From Nageia nagi (taxonomy: Eukaryota > Pinophyta): DNA of 64,000 bases. Both the position numbers and the translations under genes were made by a program. The stretch lies in NCBI GenBank assembly GCA_050084985.1, contig JBITNC010000001.1, positions 15,438,001 to 15,502,000 on the forward strand, given 5' to 3'. Below, piece after piece: positions 40,501-48,785 of this stretch (positions within the stretch are counted from its first letter, which is position 1; each line of letters starts with the position of its first letter). Below the pieces are notes generated by a model that saw only the letters and a list, made by a program, of their open reading frames with translations, did not search any database and had not been told where the DNA came from.

Positions 40501-43500
40501 ACATTTTTCAGCCTCTACACAAGAATTTGCAATGTTTCCATAACACAAATCAGTCTCAACGTCATCAAACTACTTCTTTAAGAAGATAGTCTTTACTATT
40601 TTCTTCTTCACTCCAAACAAACCTTTACTATTTTCTTCTTCACTCCAAACAAACCTCACTCTTGAAAAGTCTTCATAAAGCATAGCATCACTGAAATCAC
40701 TTTCTTTTCTTCAAACAGGCAATCAAGAACAAAGTTAATTTACCTCATTATCATCTACAAAATCTGAATCAACATCCAATATTGGACAGCCATAGTCTTT
40801 GCCACCAAATGTGACTTATCTTCATCATAGCCATCTTCAAACATACACTCCATCAAGAGTGTTTCTCCATCAAAAAATTCAGGAACATCTTCAGCCTTTT
40901 TAAGACTATCACCCACTTCATGTGAGTGAGCTTCAAGCAAATAAAACAAGTATTCATTTTCATCTTTCTCCCCCTTTGGAGGAACTCCAACATTTTCAAC
41001 ACCTGCAATATCAACATCACAAAAGGTTTCCTGAATTGTCTTGTTAAAACAAGCATTAACATAAACTTTCTCTTCCATGAAAAGATCACTAACATATGTA
41101 TTAACCCCCTTAAGAGGACCATCAACAATTTCTTGAACATTGTGTGCCTCCTTCATGGGACAATCATCATAAAACAAATTTGGAACAGCAAAACTCTGAG
41201 ATTGTATCTCATCCTCAATAATGCATGCTTCATTGCCTTCACCAATCAATTTTGGAACAACAATTGCTTCTTCTTCTTCATTAACATAGCCTCTATCAGC
41301 AACACAAAATTCATCCAAGACTTCATAAGTCTCTTCAAAATCCTGCACACAAAAGTCTTCACAAAACCAGGGCTGGTCTTCACAAGAATTCCCCTTGCTC
41401 ACACAATCATCAACATTGTTTACATAATCTTGTAGGTTATCAAACTCAAACTTACAAACATTCTCATAAGCACTCCCATGAGTGATCTTATCACTCCCAA
41501 AACATTCTTACAAAACTTTACAAACATCAAAAGATGTTCTATATTCAATCAATGGAAAAACACTCTTGTTTATACCTCTTCTCAGATCTAAAAGTGCCAA
41601 GCAATTCTGATGTTGTTCTTCTTTCTTTTGTCTTCTCTCTTCTTCAAGGTTGCTCCATTCTTCAGGTTCTTCATAAATTCTTCAACTATCTCCCACATAT
41701 CTTTGCACATCAAGTAAGTCTTTATTTTAATCTTCCATATATCAAAATATGATCCATCAAACTATGAAACTGATAATCCTTCACACAAGGGGTTAATGTT
41801 GCAGGCCATCACACTAAACAACAAGAAACCATGAATCAAACTTTGCAAGAAACTTGATAAGTCTTCAAACAATGCTTCCACAGGTTTTCTCTAACCCAGC
41901 ACAACCAAATCTTATCTCGCATAGTCATTCTCCAATGCACAATTACAAAGCACAACAACAAGATGAAGCTTTGGGTCACACTTTGCAAAAACTTGGTAAA
42001 TTTTCACAAAGTACCGACAAGCCTATTCTAACCCAATAAATGTACTGGCTCTGATACCACGATAAGAGATTCAAACTAGGCTTTCATATATATTAATTTA
42101 TGAACCGAGATTACAAATATATAAGCTTGGAGCTACAATAGAAGATGCTTCATAACTGACACATTGAAAGACCATTACACCTTGGAATGTTACAAAAGAG
42201 ACTTGACCAAATGCTTACTACAAATGGCTTAAGACAATTACAAACACTATCTAGAAGTTACAAACATTATCTCCACGAAGTATCATGGAGTTACAAACAC
42301 TATAAAGATTAAAAAAATGCCTAAAAACATTAAAAAATTGTAACTGCAAAAAAATAGATAGACGAAATGCGTTCCAAAGAGAAAAAGTGATCACGTTTGG
42401 ATAGAAACGCGGTGGCAACCGCGTTTGGGACTGATGAAACGCAGTGGTGGCTGCATTTCTGGACAGAGAGCAGGAAAACTCAATCTTGAGGCCAGATTTT
42501 CATCTTTGGTGAAGCCAAGTTTCCAACAGTTTTGTGTCAAACAATATTTTATTTCCAACTCATGGTTGGGTGAATTGTATGTATTTACTACCCATAGTTG
42601 GGTGAATCTTATGTTTTACTTCTCACATTTGGATGAACTGTATTTGTTTCTAGCTAAAATTTATTTTTCCTCTACATAGAAGCATGCTTGATGTAATATA
42701 ATAAGAAGTTCTAAAAGAGATTGTAAGAGATTTTCCTTGCTCAAGAATTCAGCCAATGGGTTCTTATGCTTTTGCATATTTGCCTCCATAGAAATCTATT
42801 ATTAGCACATAGTTTTTCCTGCTATTAATGCTTTCTGCTTTTTTGTGGAATTTTTCTCATCTGCAGATTGCTTGTTTCAGATTTGTATGATTTTGTATTT
42901 CTGAAATTTCATAAGAATGCTCATAAAAACCTATTGCAAAACTGACATATGATATGAGATTCCTTTGAGCAAAAGGAAATTCGTCAAAACTGATATAATA
43001 TGAGATGCATTTGACCAAAAAATGATAATGAGGTTTTAGTGGTCATAAGGGCCCCCAATATGATGGCAGTGTCAATGTAACTCATTTTGAAATCACTACG
43101 ACCTTTAATATTTTAAGATGATTCCAAAAGGAAATGGAAAAAATAAACAGTGAGCATCTCATTTTTAAATTCATAACTATGCTTGCAACAATAAGAGCTA
43201 TGATTATTGGTAAACCAATCAAATTTAAACATGATGAAAGCATGAAAGAAGGGAGAATCTTATTATTTGAAAACTAACCTGCTTTTCTCAAGCAATGGCT
43301 CGTGAGCAAGAAAGTTGATATCTTTGAGGTGATAGTATGTTTTATTGTTTCCTTCAATTTTTTTCTTTGGATCTCGTGGGAATATTCCCTTCAAGATACA
43401 CAATCGGCTGCATGAACATACACACTTCAACAATTTTCGAGAGAAAAGACTGAACAATTCCAGTGCACATCACAACACACAAGGAAAACACCTACCGAAA

Positions 43501-44537
43501 CTCCGGCAATTTCAACTGAAGGCGGGTCAAAGCCTTGTTTCTTGTCATATATTTGGCTGCATTTCCTTCCTTCTTCTTGCCCTTCATTCATTTCAGAGAA
43601 ACCAAACCCAGCACCATCAGATTACATATGAAGTATATATAAGATCCAATTAAGTATGACCTTTGACAAATGTTTAATGCCCAAGTTGGCAAAGGAATTC
43701 AAATAATTATACATAAGAGGTACCTTGTGGTTATTCAATTCAGTAAAGGCTTGGTATAATACAAGCTTTGACCAAAGGGTCAAGTCATTCATATCAATCT
43801 ACAGTGATTAGCATGAGATAAAAAGTAAAAATTTCCATTCTCACATGAGGGTCTCGTAAGCCGCCTTAAACTATGACCCAAAGAATGACCTTCTAACTTT
43901 ACGTTTGACTAAGCAAATTTGAATATTATCTATTGGGATTCCTCTTAGTAAACTCGGACCAGGAAAGAAGCTCAACAAGCCTCTTAATGGGAAGATCTTG
44001 TACCACAAAAGATAGGTGAACAATAATTACTTATTTAAAGATTTTTAAAAATAAAAAACTTGACAAAAACTTGCCCTTCGTAAAGTTCTCATCTGACTTA
44101 AAGAGTTTGAGAACTTTTGAACTCATCTACCAACTAGATATGCTAGACAGACAGAGACTTGAAATCTTCCCTTTAACTGAAAATAATCAACTCTTAAGAC
44201 CAGTTTCCACTTAGTGTGAAGCTCAACCATTGGACACTATTCTTTGAATGTAATACAGATCATACTAGCAAAACAAGGACTGTGTCCCTGCCAAGTTTTT
44301 CCCAGTCCAGATTTCCCCAATGTAATGTTTCCAATTCGATTCCGTTCTTTACTGTTCCTTACACAAGATACAATTATTTATCTGACCATCTTGCCCTTTC
44401 TACACAATACATTGTTAAGCAAGCTAATACAACCTAAATCCGGCTAAAATTAATCCATATTTTCGCTACAGCTACAGTTATGAGCAAGCAATTGTTTCGG
44501 GAGAAGGGAATACCGCGGGGCGGAAGTGCTTTGGCAT
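16440..44537 (-). CDS. PES: Pescadillo homolog (ribosome biogenesis), 14 coding exons
   Basis: Intact gene for Pescadillo, the nucleolar BRCT protein of the PeBoW complex (with BOP1 and WDR12) needed for pre-60S maturation and late pre-rRNA processing. Exons, in order of translation: 44514-44537, 43496-43581, 43279-43407, 35543-35662, 35327-35452, 32491-32575, 32260-32370, 31893-31986, 31375-31703, 23827-23934, 23517-23638, 22368-22587, 21945-22175, 16440-16514. Together they give 1860 nt, 619 residues plus stop, all GT-AG with compatible phases. The Pescadillo N-terminal domain covers about residues 9-258 ([34 protein letters not shown]). An acidic linker lies at 262-350. BRCT is about 352-445, with F381-GG and W425. 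The C-terminus is Lys/Glu-rich with basic RKKRK at 585-589. Length is near that of other plant PES proteins, about 590-620. Transcript ends are not determined. Confidence 0.96.
17562..18982 (+). mobile_element. Possible short LTR (TRIM-like) relic
   Basis: Two diverged segments about 1.3 kb apart share a TATA-like TATTTAAAG, the word CCAATAGAT, and CTTGGAATTCAGTTTCCATA. They lie at 17562-17664 and about 18816-18967. Both are followed by a tRNA-iMet PBS: degenerate TGGTATCTAAAC at 17667-17678 and perfect TGGTATCAGAGC at 18971-18982. A PBS after both copies does not fit a simple LTR-internal-LTR element, where only the 5' LTR has one. It may be a tandem or recombined derivative. No coding domain was found. 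Confidence 0.45.
19730..19815 (+). repeat. Possible tRNA-derived SINE head
   Basis: A tRNA-like segment has a GGTGGGGTTGAGCTC region about where a pol III A box would be, and GGTTCTATGCC fitting a B box (GGTTCRANNCC). It is followed by an A/T-rich tail. It is not a convincing functional tRNA and no target duplication was found. Confidence 0.35.
21945..22175 (-). CDS. PES: PES exon 13 (residues 519-595)
   Basis: Starts [18 protein letters not shown] and ends [12 protein letters not shown], the basic cluster conserved near PES C-termini. Acceptor TATTGCAG; donor GTATTG opens the 5.4-kb intron 13. Confidence 0.95.
22368..22587 (-). CDS. PES: PES exon 12 (residues 445-518)
   Basis: Codes [20 protein letters not shown] then [11 protein letters not shown], the conserved block just after BRCT, and a Glu/Arg-rich helix. 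Acceptor GCACCAG, donor GTATGG. Confidence 0.96.
22588..23516 (-). other. PES intron 11 (929 bp)
   Basis: AT-rich intron. I see no element or coding similarity in it. Confidence 0.8.
23517..23638 (-). CDS. PES: PES exon 11 (residues 405-445), BRCT end
   Basis: Codes [20 protein letters not shown] followed by WIYDCV, where the Trp is the conserved BRCT residue, and [10 protein letters not shown]. Acceptor TTCTACAG, donor GTAGAT. Confidence 0.96.
23827..23934 (-). CDS. PES: PES exon 10 (residues 369-404), BRCT core
   Basis: Codes [20 protein letters not shown] then DESVTHQ, including the BRCT glycine pair. Acceptor CTACAG, donor GTATTA; 36 codons in phase 0. Confidence 0.96.
24228..25021 (+). 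repeat. 5' LTR of intron-9 element
   Basis: 794 bp, TG...CA ends within an 11-bp terminal inverted repeat (TGTAACATTCC / GGAATGTTACA). It is nearly collinear with the 3' copy but visibly diverged, so the insertion is not recent. Confidence 0.92.
25024..25036 (+). other. PBS of intron-9 element
   Basis: TGGTATCAGAGCA, complementary to the initiator tRNA-Met 3' end, two bases after the 5' LTR. Confidence 0.88.
25090..26680 (+). pseudogene. Decayed gag of intron-9 element
   Basis: Starts at ATG 25090 (MRREKPNPP), meets a stop about 100 nt later, then runs through a charged N-terminal part to a Gag domain at about 25868-26126 ([36 protein letters not shown]). A frame-shifted C-terminal part (about 26454-26570) has [12 protein letters not shown]...[11 protein letters not shown], a degenerate zinc-knuckle-like end. 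The last codons read straight into a duplicated LTR piece at about 26690, so the C-terminus and all of pol are missing. Confidence 0.8.
26690..26880 (+). repeat. Internal duplicate of LTR end, PBS and leader
   Basis: Repeats 24914-25090 in the same order: LTR 3' end (AATATCAAATCTAATTCC...), a PBS-like TGGTATCAAAGC at 26809, and leader CTTGCCACCTATGATGTCA. It lies between broken gag and the purine tract, so the interior is chimeric. Confidence 0.85.
26865..26924 (+). other. Two purine-rich (PPT-like) tracts before the 3' LTR
   Basis: CGAGGAGGGGAGATGTAATA (about 26870) and CGAGGAGTGGAGATATAAC (about 26912) are near-copies about 42 bp apart. Both read as a PPT joined to the first bases of an LTR; only the second leads into the full 3' LTR. 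Confidence 0.7.
26925..27717 (+). repeat. 3' LTR of intron-9 element
   Basis: 793 bp, pairs with 24228-25021. The first dinucleotide is now TA instead of TG. Followed directly by target duplication AAATC. Confidence 0.92.
28135..29940 (-). pseudogene. LINE reverse transcriptase fragment, 5'-truncated
   Basis: Minus-strand non-LTR reverse transcriptase, sense with PES, in intron 9. It begins within RT at [18 protein letters not shown] (about 29935-29880), continues with a degraded catalytic motif ([10 protein letters not shown] where YADD is expected) and [11 protein letters not shown]. Then come [20 protein letters not shown] and [13 protein letters not shown] (about 29600-29350). About 28135-29000 is a decayed 3' part. 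Typical dead LINE copy truncated at its 5' end. No poly(A) tail or target duplication was located. Motifs resemble the 45-47 kb LINE, suggesting one family. Confidence 0.82.
31375..31703 (-). CDS. PES: PES exon 9 (residues 259-368), acidic linker and BRCT start
   Basis: The largest exon. It starts ELYAMVKG, runs through a variable Glu/Asp/Ser-rich linker ending [11 protein letters not shown], and enters BRCT with [12 protein letters not shown]. Acceptor TTTCTGCAG; donor GTATGG opens the 7.4-kb intron 9. Confidence 0.95.
31704..31892 (-). other. PES intron 8 (189 bp)
   Basis: Short intron with GT-AG ends. Introns 2, 4, 6, 7, 8, 10 and 12 are all 88-273 bp. Confidence 0.85.
31893..31986 (-). 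CDS. PES: PES exon 8 (residues 228-259)
   Basis: Codes [20 protein letters not shown] and [11 protein letters not shown], the end of the conserved N-terminal domain. Acceptor TGTACAG, donor GTTGGT. Confidence 0.95.
32260..32370 (-). CDS. PES: PES exon 7 (residues 191-227)
   Basis: Codes [20 protein letters not shown] then [15 protein letters not shown]. Exactly 37 codons, phase 0 at both ends; acceptor TTTTACAG, donor GTTACC. Confidence 0.95.
32491..32575 (-). CDS. PES: PES exon 6 (residues 162-190)
   Basis: Codes [19 protein letters not shown] then LKGIYYQ. Acceptor TTTGACAG, donor GTCAGT, ending in phase 0. Confidence 0.95.
32576..35326 (-). other. PES intron 5 (2.75 kb)
   Basis: No coding element recognised. 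A PBS-like TTGTATCAGAGCT at about 33099-33111 (+) follows an AT-rich stretch and may be a retroelement relic. Two loosely similar blocks, about 33900-34060 and 34445-34600, share words such as AACAATAAAC/AACAACAAAG and CTTCAATCCC. Confidence 0.55.
35327..35452 (-). CDS. PES: PES exon 5 (residues 120-162)
   Basis: Codes [20 protein letters not shown] and then ERVHSCR, both family-typical. Acceptor TTCTCAG, donor GTTTGT. It is separated from exon 4 by only 90 bp. Confidence 0.95.
35543..35662 (-). CDS. PES: PES exon 4 (residues 80-120)
   Basis: Continues the conserved [19 protein letters not shown] segment, then [10 protein letters not shown]. Acceptor TCGTGCAG closes the 7.6-kb intron; donor GTATTA. 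Confidence 0.95.
36140..37570 (+). pseudogene. LINE fragment: RT C-terminus and zf-RVT region
   Basis: Plus-strand (antisense to PES) remnant of a non-LTR element. About 36450-36600 reads [20 protein letters not shown] and then [20 protein letters not shown] in another frame, the typical post-RT region. At 37080-37290 one open frame gives LWKWQKRL...[16 protein letters not shown] and [20 protein letters not shown] followed by HCSY, matching the zinc-binding RT-associated domain (C-X2-C ... H-X3-H-C). Frameshifts are frequent. Catalytic RT lies upstream and is unrecognisable. The family differs from the RT fragments at 28 kb and 46 kb in that it carries zf-RVT. Confidence 0.78.
38880..39371 (-). 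repeat. 3' LTR of intron-3 element
   Basis: Plus-strand ends TGAGAGATTT and CTTCCAACA; on the minus strand it starts TGTTGGAAG and ends in CA. Visibly diverged from the partner at 42063-42528. Confidence 0.92.
39372..39383 (-). other. Polypurine tract of intron-3 element
   Basis: The minus strand reads AAGGGGGAGAA immediately before the TGTTGG start of the 3' LTR, the expected plus-strand primer. Confidence 0.85.
39600..41520 (-). pseudogene. Unknown acidic, Cys-containing frame in intron-3 element
   Basis: A coding-like minus-strand stretch broken by stops and frame changes into blocks of about 250 codons (41510-40755), 146 codons (40548-40108) and 89 codons (39872-39603). It continues in frame from the gag-like segment. 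Blocks contain [74 protein letters not shown] and [19 protein letters not shown]. Composition is acidic with regularly spaced Cys and Phe. I recognise no domain: no zinc knuckle, protease DSG, RT YVDD or integrase motif. It could be captured host sequence or an element-specific protein. Function unknown. Confidence 0.55.
41521..41809 (-). pseudogene. Copia-type gag N-terminus of intron-3 element
   Basis: Begins at ATG 41809 ([11 protein letters not shown]), meets one stop, then reads [20 protein letters not shown] and DMWEIVEE, the start of Ty1/copia Gag. After a one-base frame change it gives [15 protein letters not shown] and [20 protein letters not shown]. Past another stop at about 41520 it reads ECFGSDK and [12 protein letters not shown], the expected end of the Gag helix bundle. 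The later Gag part and zinc knuckle are replaced by the unknown acidic frame. Confidence 0.72.
42047..42059 (-). other. PBS of intron-3 element
   Basis: The minus strand reads TGGTATCAGAGCC, matching the initiator tRNA-Met 3' end, three bases from the LTR. Confidence 0.9.
42063..42528 (-). repeat. 5' LTR of intron-3 element
   Basis: 466 bp, partner of 38880-39371. Followed on the plus strand by target duplication GTTTT. Confidence 0.92.
43279..43407 (-). CDS. PES: PES exon 3 (residues 37-80)
   Basis: Codes [17 protein letters not shown] through HEPLLEKS, the best conserved stretch of the N-terminal domain. Acceptor TTCATGCAG; donor GTTAGT opens the 7.6-kb intron 3. Confidence 0.96.
43496..43581 (-). 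CDS. PES: PES exon 2 (residues 9-37)
   Basis: Begins [20 protein letters not shown], highly conserved in PES. The acceptor is AATGAAG and the donor GTAGG, leaving phase 2. An in-frame stop lies just upstream, in the intron. Confidence 0.94.
43582..44513 (-). other. PES intron 1 (932 bp)
   Basis: A first intron directly after eight codons. No element or coding similarity seen. Confidence 0.75.
44514..44537 (-). CDS. PES: PES exon 1 (residues 1-8)
   Basis: Codes MPKHFRPA, matching the conserved PES N-terminus MPK-H-x-RP. It ends in phase 0 at a GTATTC donor. An ATG just ahead of exon 2 could start the protein eight residues shorter, but the conserved first exon makes this the likely start. 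Confidence 0.88.
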
Positions 44538-44631
44538 TTTTGCTTTGTCACTTCAACAGCAATGGCGCTATCTGCAGCAATTCTCCGTGTCTGGCTATGT
44601 TTTCCAAATGGTAGATAACATAAAACCTCTA

Positions 44632-44639
44632 AAACCCTA
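44632..44639. promoter_or_regulatory. Telo-box upstream of PES
   Basis: AAACCCTA, about 95 bp upstream of the PES start codon, likely in the 5' UTR or core promoter. Telo-boxes are a recurrent promoter element of plant ribosomal-protein and ribosome-biogenesis genes, fitting PES. That it acts here is inference. Confidence 0.6.
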
Positions 44640-44716
44640 GATCGCACGCACCTTTAATATGTAGACTGTCTGATATTTAGGATGTTAAAAAAAACGTATG
44701 TGTTTTATTGAAAAAT

Positions 44717-44725
44717 TATATATAC
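44717..44725 (-). promoter_or_regulatory. Candidate TATA box of PES
   Basis: The minus strand reads TATATATAA about 180 bp upstream of the start codon and 80 bp upstream of the telo-box. The surroundings are AT-rich, so chance occurrence is possible. Confidence 0.35.
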
Positions 44726-45349
44726 ACATCATCATGCTTTTATTGCGGAGATCCACTTTACTAAAAAAAATTATTATTATTATTTTAATGGAATTTTAAC
44801 TTTGTTTTTTTAAATTGTTCTTGTATTTAGTTGAGTTGGTCATATGTTGATCTTGCTGTCACTTTTGTCTCTTCTTTCATTTTGAATACGAGACATACAT
44901 GCTATGTAATGATCTATTAGAGTTGTCCATCCTATAGATCACTTGATCTTCAGCGAACGTTAATATAATTTACTTTTACTTTTGAAATATTTATATTAAA
45001 AAAATAATATAAATAATTTTTTTTTAAGTAGGGTGGGAGAGGTTATGCTTTCAATAGCAATAAAATTAATCATAGCTTATAAAATGATCAATTTAGCTTA
45101 TCAGTATAGGTGACATTCAAAAAGCTATAAATTATTATGATATGATATGAGATTTCTTTTATCATTCTTCTAAACCCAAATGTTTGTAGGGTCTATCAAA
45201 ATTTGTTTAGATTAAAAATATATATATTGAAATTAAATATTTGAACAATAGTTTCTTAAATAATTACGTTGTATAATAAAATTATCAAGCTTATTTTGAT
45301 TATCTTAGTTCAAGAATTTGTAGATTGAGTTGTAATAACAAACACCTTC

Positions 45350-47030
45350 ATAGTTTTCTCTTATGTCTTTATAGAGTGGGTAAAAAAAGAGAAAATGAGT
45401 CTCATCTTCTATGGCATTTAGGTTACAAAATTACAAATTATTCTATCCAAAGATGTTTTTATTACTATCCATCTATGAGTTTTATTATGGAGTTCATGTG
45501 AATTAGTTCTTAGTTTTGGAAACACAAGTTTCTTTTTAAAATTAATAATTGTATATGGATATGAAGGATGTTCAAGTTTAGATTAATGATATTTTTATAG
45601 TAAAAAAGTTTTCTTTCATCTATGATATTGTTATCATTCCAAATACTTTATTTACAAATTGCATTTCTAACTTGTCGCCATCAGAGGAGATTATGTTGTT
45701 GTGCAAGCTTCAAAAATCAATCCCTTTATCAAAATCTTTTAACCAGCCTCTTTTAAGATGTTGATGAGTTGCATAAGTTTGTTGGGCAACTATAGGTAAT
45801 CTAAGGTGATTTAGCTTTAAAAGCTTGTAATCATATGATATATATCATTCCAAGGCCTCACTTTCAATGGGAAGTAACCTAGCTTCTATGAGAAGTATAG
45901 GACATGGTATGCTATTCTTAATTTTGAAATTATAAAGGATAAATTATTTTTGAAATTGCTCAATTTTATTCAAAGTTTATCAGGAAATATTTCCACCCCA
46001 AACTTCACAGTCATAAAGTAAAAATGGAGTTACAAGGAAAGAGAAAGAGATTTCTTTTTATCCCATTTTCAAAGTCTTGCATCCTTCTAAACCATAGAAG
46101 GATTTTCATCTTACAAATATTATTTGTTCAACACTTAAGTTACAATTTAGTTTATGTTTTATGTTGATACCCAAGTATTTGTAAGAATGAACCATCTTTA
46201 AGTGTTAATTATTAAAGAGGATTGTAAGGTGGGCTATATTTTTGGATTTGATGATCATAATTTTGGTTTTATCTACATTAACTATTAATCCAAGTAAATT
46301 GCAAAATGCTTGAAGTATGTTTAAATTTTTAACAAGATCATTGTGAAACCTAGCTAACAAGACAATATCATTTGCATAAAGGAGAAGAAGAATAATGAGG
46401 GTACAAAGGTTGGTGCCTATGCATATAGCTTCTTTCAAAAAAATAATTATAGTTGATCTATGTAAATATCGAATACAATAGGGGAATATGAGAAACCTTG
46501 TTTAAATCCAATATTGCAACTAATTTTCTCATACCATTCTTGATTAGTTTTAAGTTTAGCAATAACTTATTCATAAAGTCTGTAAATAGACAATTTTAGT
46601 TTAGAAGGTGAATCTAAATTAGCCATATGCTTTAACGGTTTATCTCTAGGGATAATATTTTTTTTTTTAAATCTACAAAGCAAGCAAATAAATCTTCTTT
46701 ATCATTTCAATATTTTTCAATAATAACTTAGAAAGTGAAAATGTGATCAATTATTGAATGTTTTCTTCTAAAATATCTATTCTTTAGCTTTTTAATTATT
46801 TTCATCAAGTCAACTACTAATTTTATTTTCTACAATACTAGCATAGAGTTTGATAAGTAGAAGACTTACAATAATAATTCTATAATTTGATAGTTGCATT
46901 TGTCTTTAGTTTTGTAAATAAGAACAATTGAGCTAATAGTCCTTTCCTTATGAAATCCTTCTTTAAGAGAAGCGTTCAAAAGAGTTTAGATATGGGGAGC
47001 GAGGATAGAGCTACCAATCTTTAAAAAATT
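45350..47030 (-). pseudogene. LINE reverse transcriptase remnant
   Basis: Minus-strand non-LTR RT readable over about 1.2 kb in changing frames. From about 47000 downward: LAPHIQTLLNASLKEGFHKE in mixed frame, LLLIKLYASIVENKIS, IPRDKPLKHM, SKLKLSIYRLYE, then FKQGFSYSPIVFDIYIDQL. At 46438-46205 it reads LLLYANDIVLLARFHNDL with GLIVNVDKTKIMI; the catalytic YADD has become YAND. It ends with LVTPFLLYDCEVWGGNIS near 46000. Stops and the altered motif make it dead. Confidence 0.82.
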
Positions 47031-47730
47031 GCTTGATATCTTTTTATATTGAAAAGGGTTTGAATATGGGGAGTGAGGATTAAAAGCATAAAATGAGTCA
47101 TGTGTGAAGGCAACTGGAGAGGAATAATGGAAGATCGATGCTCCTACAAATCTTACTAGGTGGCATAATGGAGCCCCCTAAATCTATTTACAAAGAAAAG
47201 ATTTGTTGGTTCACACATTGTATACTAGCAATTGAACGATAGAGAATGATTTATTTATGTACTACATGTTAGTCAAAGATATGGCTTTAGGGAAGCCATA
47301 AATATGAGAATGACTCATCTAATGCTTTGGTTTGTATTATTAAACATGTCATGCATCATTTTATATAGCTAAGTAAAGTTGTTTCATTTTGTATTGTGCA
47401 TTGTTTTATATTTTGTATTATGCTTTTCTCTATTAGAGAAGGTTTGTAACAAAATGTTGATCAGTACTAGGAGCTTCCTCAAATATAGGGGGAAACCTTG
47501 GGGTAACAGTGTAGGCTAATACCCAACATCAGATTTTTTTCTCCATGATGTTTGGAGTGGGTAGTTATCTCTTGATGGCAAAAGGGAGGCTCCAATAAAG
47601 ACTATACAAAAGAACAACCCTAAAAGAAGAGAAGAAATGGCAAGAATTGTATGTAAAGTATATTTTATGCCCTTTTTTCAATGCTTCATTTCTTCTTTAG
47701 GATCCTTTTTGCAAAATAACTCTATAGACT

Positions 47731-47990
47731 TCTAGATTTGAAGTGAGGGAAGGACCCATGAACAACAGAGGGAATAAAGAGTATCAAGATTAATGGAGGG
47801 AGATCCTACTTCATTTTAAAACTAAAGTCAGATGGACCAAATATGGCTCTGTTGGATTATATTCTTTTAGATCTAAAGTGATGGAAGGAACTAATCAACA
47901 ACGAAGGGCATGATGTCGAGCTTAATGGAGGGAAGTCCCATTTTATTATGTTAAGTCGAGAGAAACATGGAAAAATGGACCAATTGGCTA
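47731..47990. repeat. Imperfect tandem duplication, about 135-bp unit
   Basis: Two copies share TCTAGATTTGAAGTGA / TTTAGATCTAAAGTGA, then AAGGA, ATCAACAAC-type words, TTAATGGAGGGA and a GGACCAA ending. Confidence 0.65.
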
Positions 47991-48707
47991 TAACTATGAA
48001 CCAAAAAAGAAGACTTAAATTCTAGAATATGATCCATATGATTGGTTTACTCTAAAATATATTATTGGAATATATGCTTCATTTTCCCTATATGCTCAAA
48101 ATTTTAAGAGTATATGTTTCATTCTCATGATGTATTTAGATTCTTAAGAGTTACGTCATTGTCTCTATTATATTTAAAATATATCAACAATAGATAGTGG
48201 ATTCTGCATTATGTATTGTATTGTATTGTAAGATAGTTTTTATAAAAAGGTTCTCATATCCCTTTTAGAACTTTGATTTTTTTTAATGAATATCAAATTT
48301 ACCCAGATTTTATAAAAAAAATCCTTCTATATCTTTAGTCTTTCCATTTGATAATCTTTTATAATAGCATTTAAAGAGGAAATATTATTTTGGTTGTAAG
48401 GAGGTGCTAACTCTTGAAAGATTCTTCTAAATTCAAAGGGGAGTTATACAGGTTTTTGAGATAGCAATTTCAATTATATAAATCAATTTGAGGTCAAATA
48501 TCATTTTTCTATATAGAATTATTTTTAAAAATTATTTTGGATTATGCTTACATATGTTTAGAATATTTTCTTATTATTGATTAAGAAATAATCATTTCTT
48601 ATATTTAACTAAAATTTTATATTATATTATTATATTTAGAGTGTTAGCATGGAAATTGATCAATCGTATATGATATTAGTGATAAATCGACTAAAGCAAG
48701 TTATACA

Positions 48708-48785
48708 TATCAGTTTGATGATCGAACCATATCAGTTTGGTAAATAGAACCATATCATTTTGACAACTAAACCATATTGGTTTGA
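48708..48785. repeat. Short repeats with ACCATATCAGTTTG core
   Basis: Four diverged copies of CATATCAGTTTG at about 20-30-bp spacing, alternating with GATCGAA/AAATAGAA linkers. Confidence 0.6.

Larger units (their letters stand above)
38880..42528 (-). mobile_element. Structurally complete non-autonomous LTR element with TSD
   Basis: Minus-strand (sense with PES) element in intron 3. LTRs at 38880-39371 and 42063-42528; 5-bp duplication GTTTT at 38875-38879 and 42529-42533. The PBS lies beside the right (5') LTR and a PPT beside the left (3') LTR. The 2.7-kb interior starts with a copia-type gag, but no protease, integrase, RT or RNase H is detectable. Instead there is a long acidic, Cys-containing frame of unknown nature (about 41520-39600). 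It must have moved with enzymes from another element. Confidence 0.93.
35663..43278 (-). other. PES intron 3 (7.6 kb)
   Basis: Contains a LINE fragment (36140-37570) and an LTR element (38880-42528). 37,850-38,520 is extremely AT-rich (TTTAATTAATTAA words). 42,534-43,278 shows nothing recognisable. Confidence 0.85.

Noticed and set aside
40926-41435. 169-codon plus-strand open frame in the intron-3 element
   Set aside because: It is antisense to the better-supported minus-strand frame that continues from gag, and has low-complexity Phe/Ile/Asn composition.
43579-43590. Alternative PES start at the ATG just before exon 2
   Set aside because: It would give MKGKKKEGN and drop the conserved first eight residues, which are present in exon 1 with matching phase.
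44450-44647. 65-codon minus-strand open frame over PES exon 1
   Set aside because: It is a shadow frame. The conserved MPKHFRP start lies in another frame with a proper splice donor.
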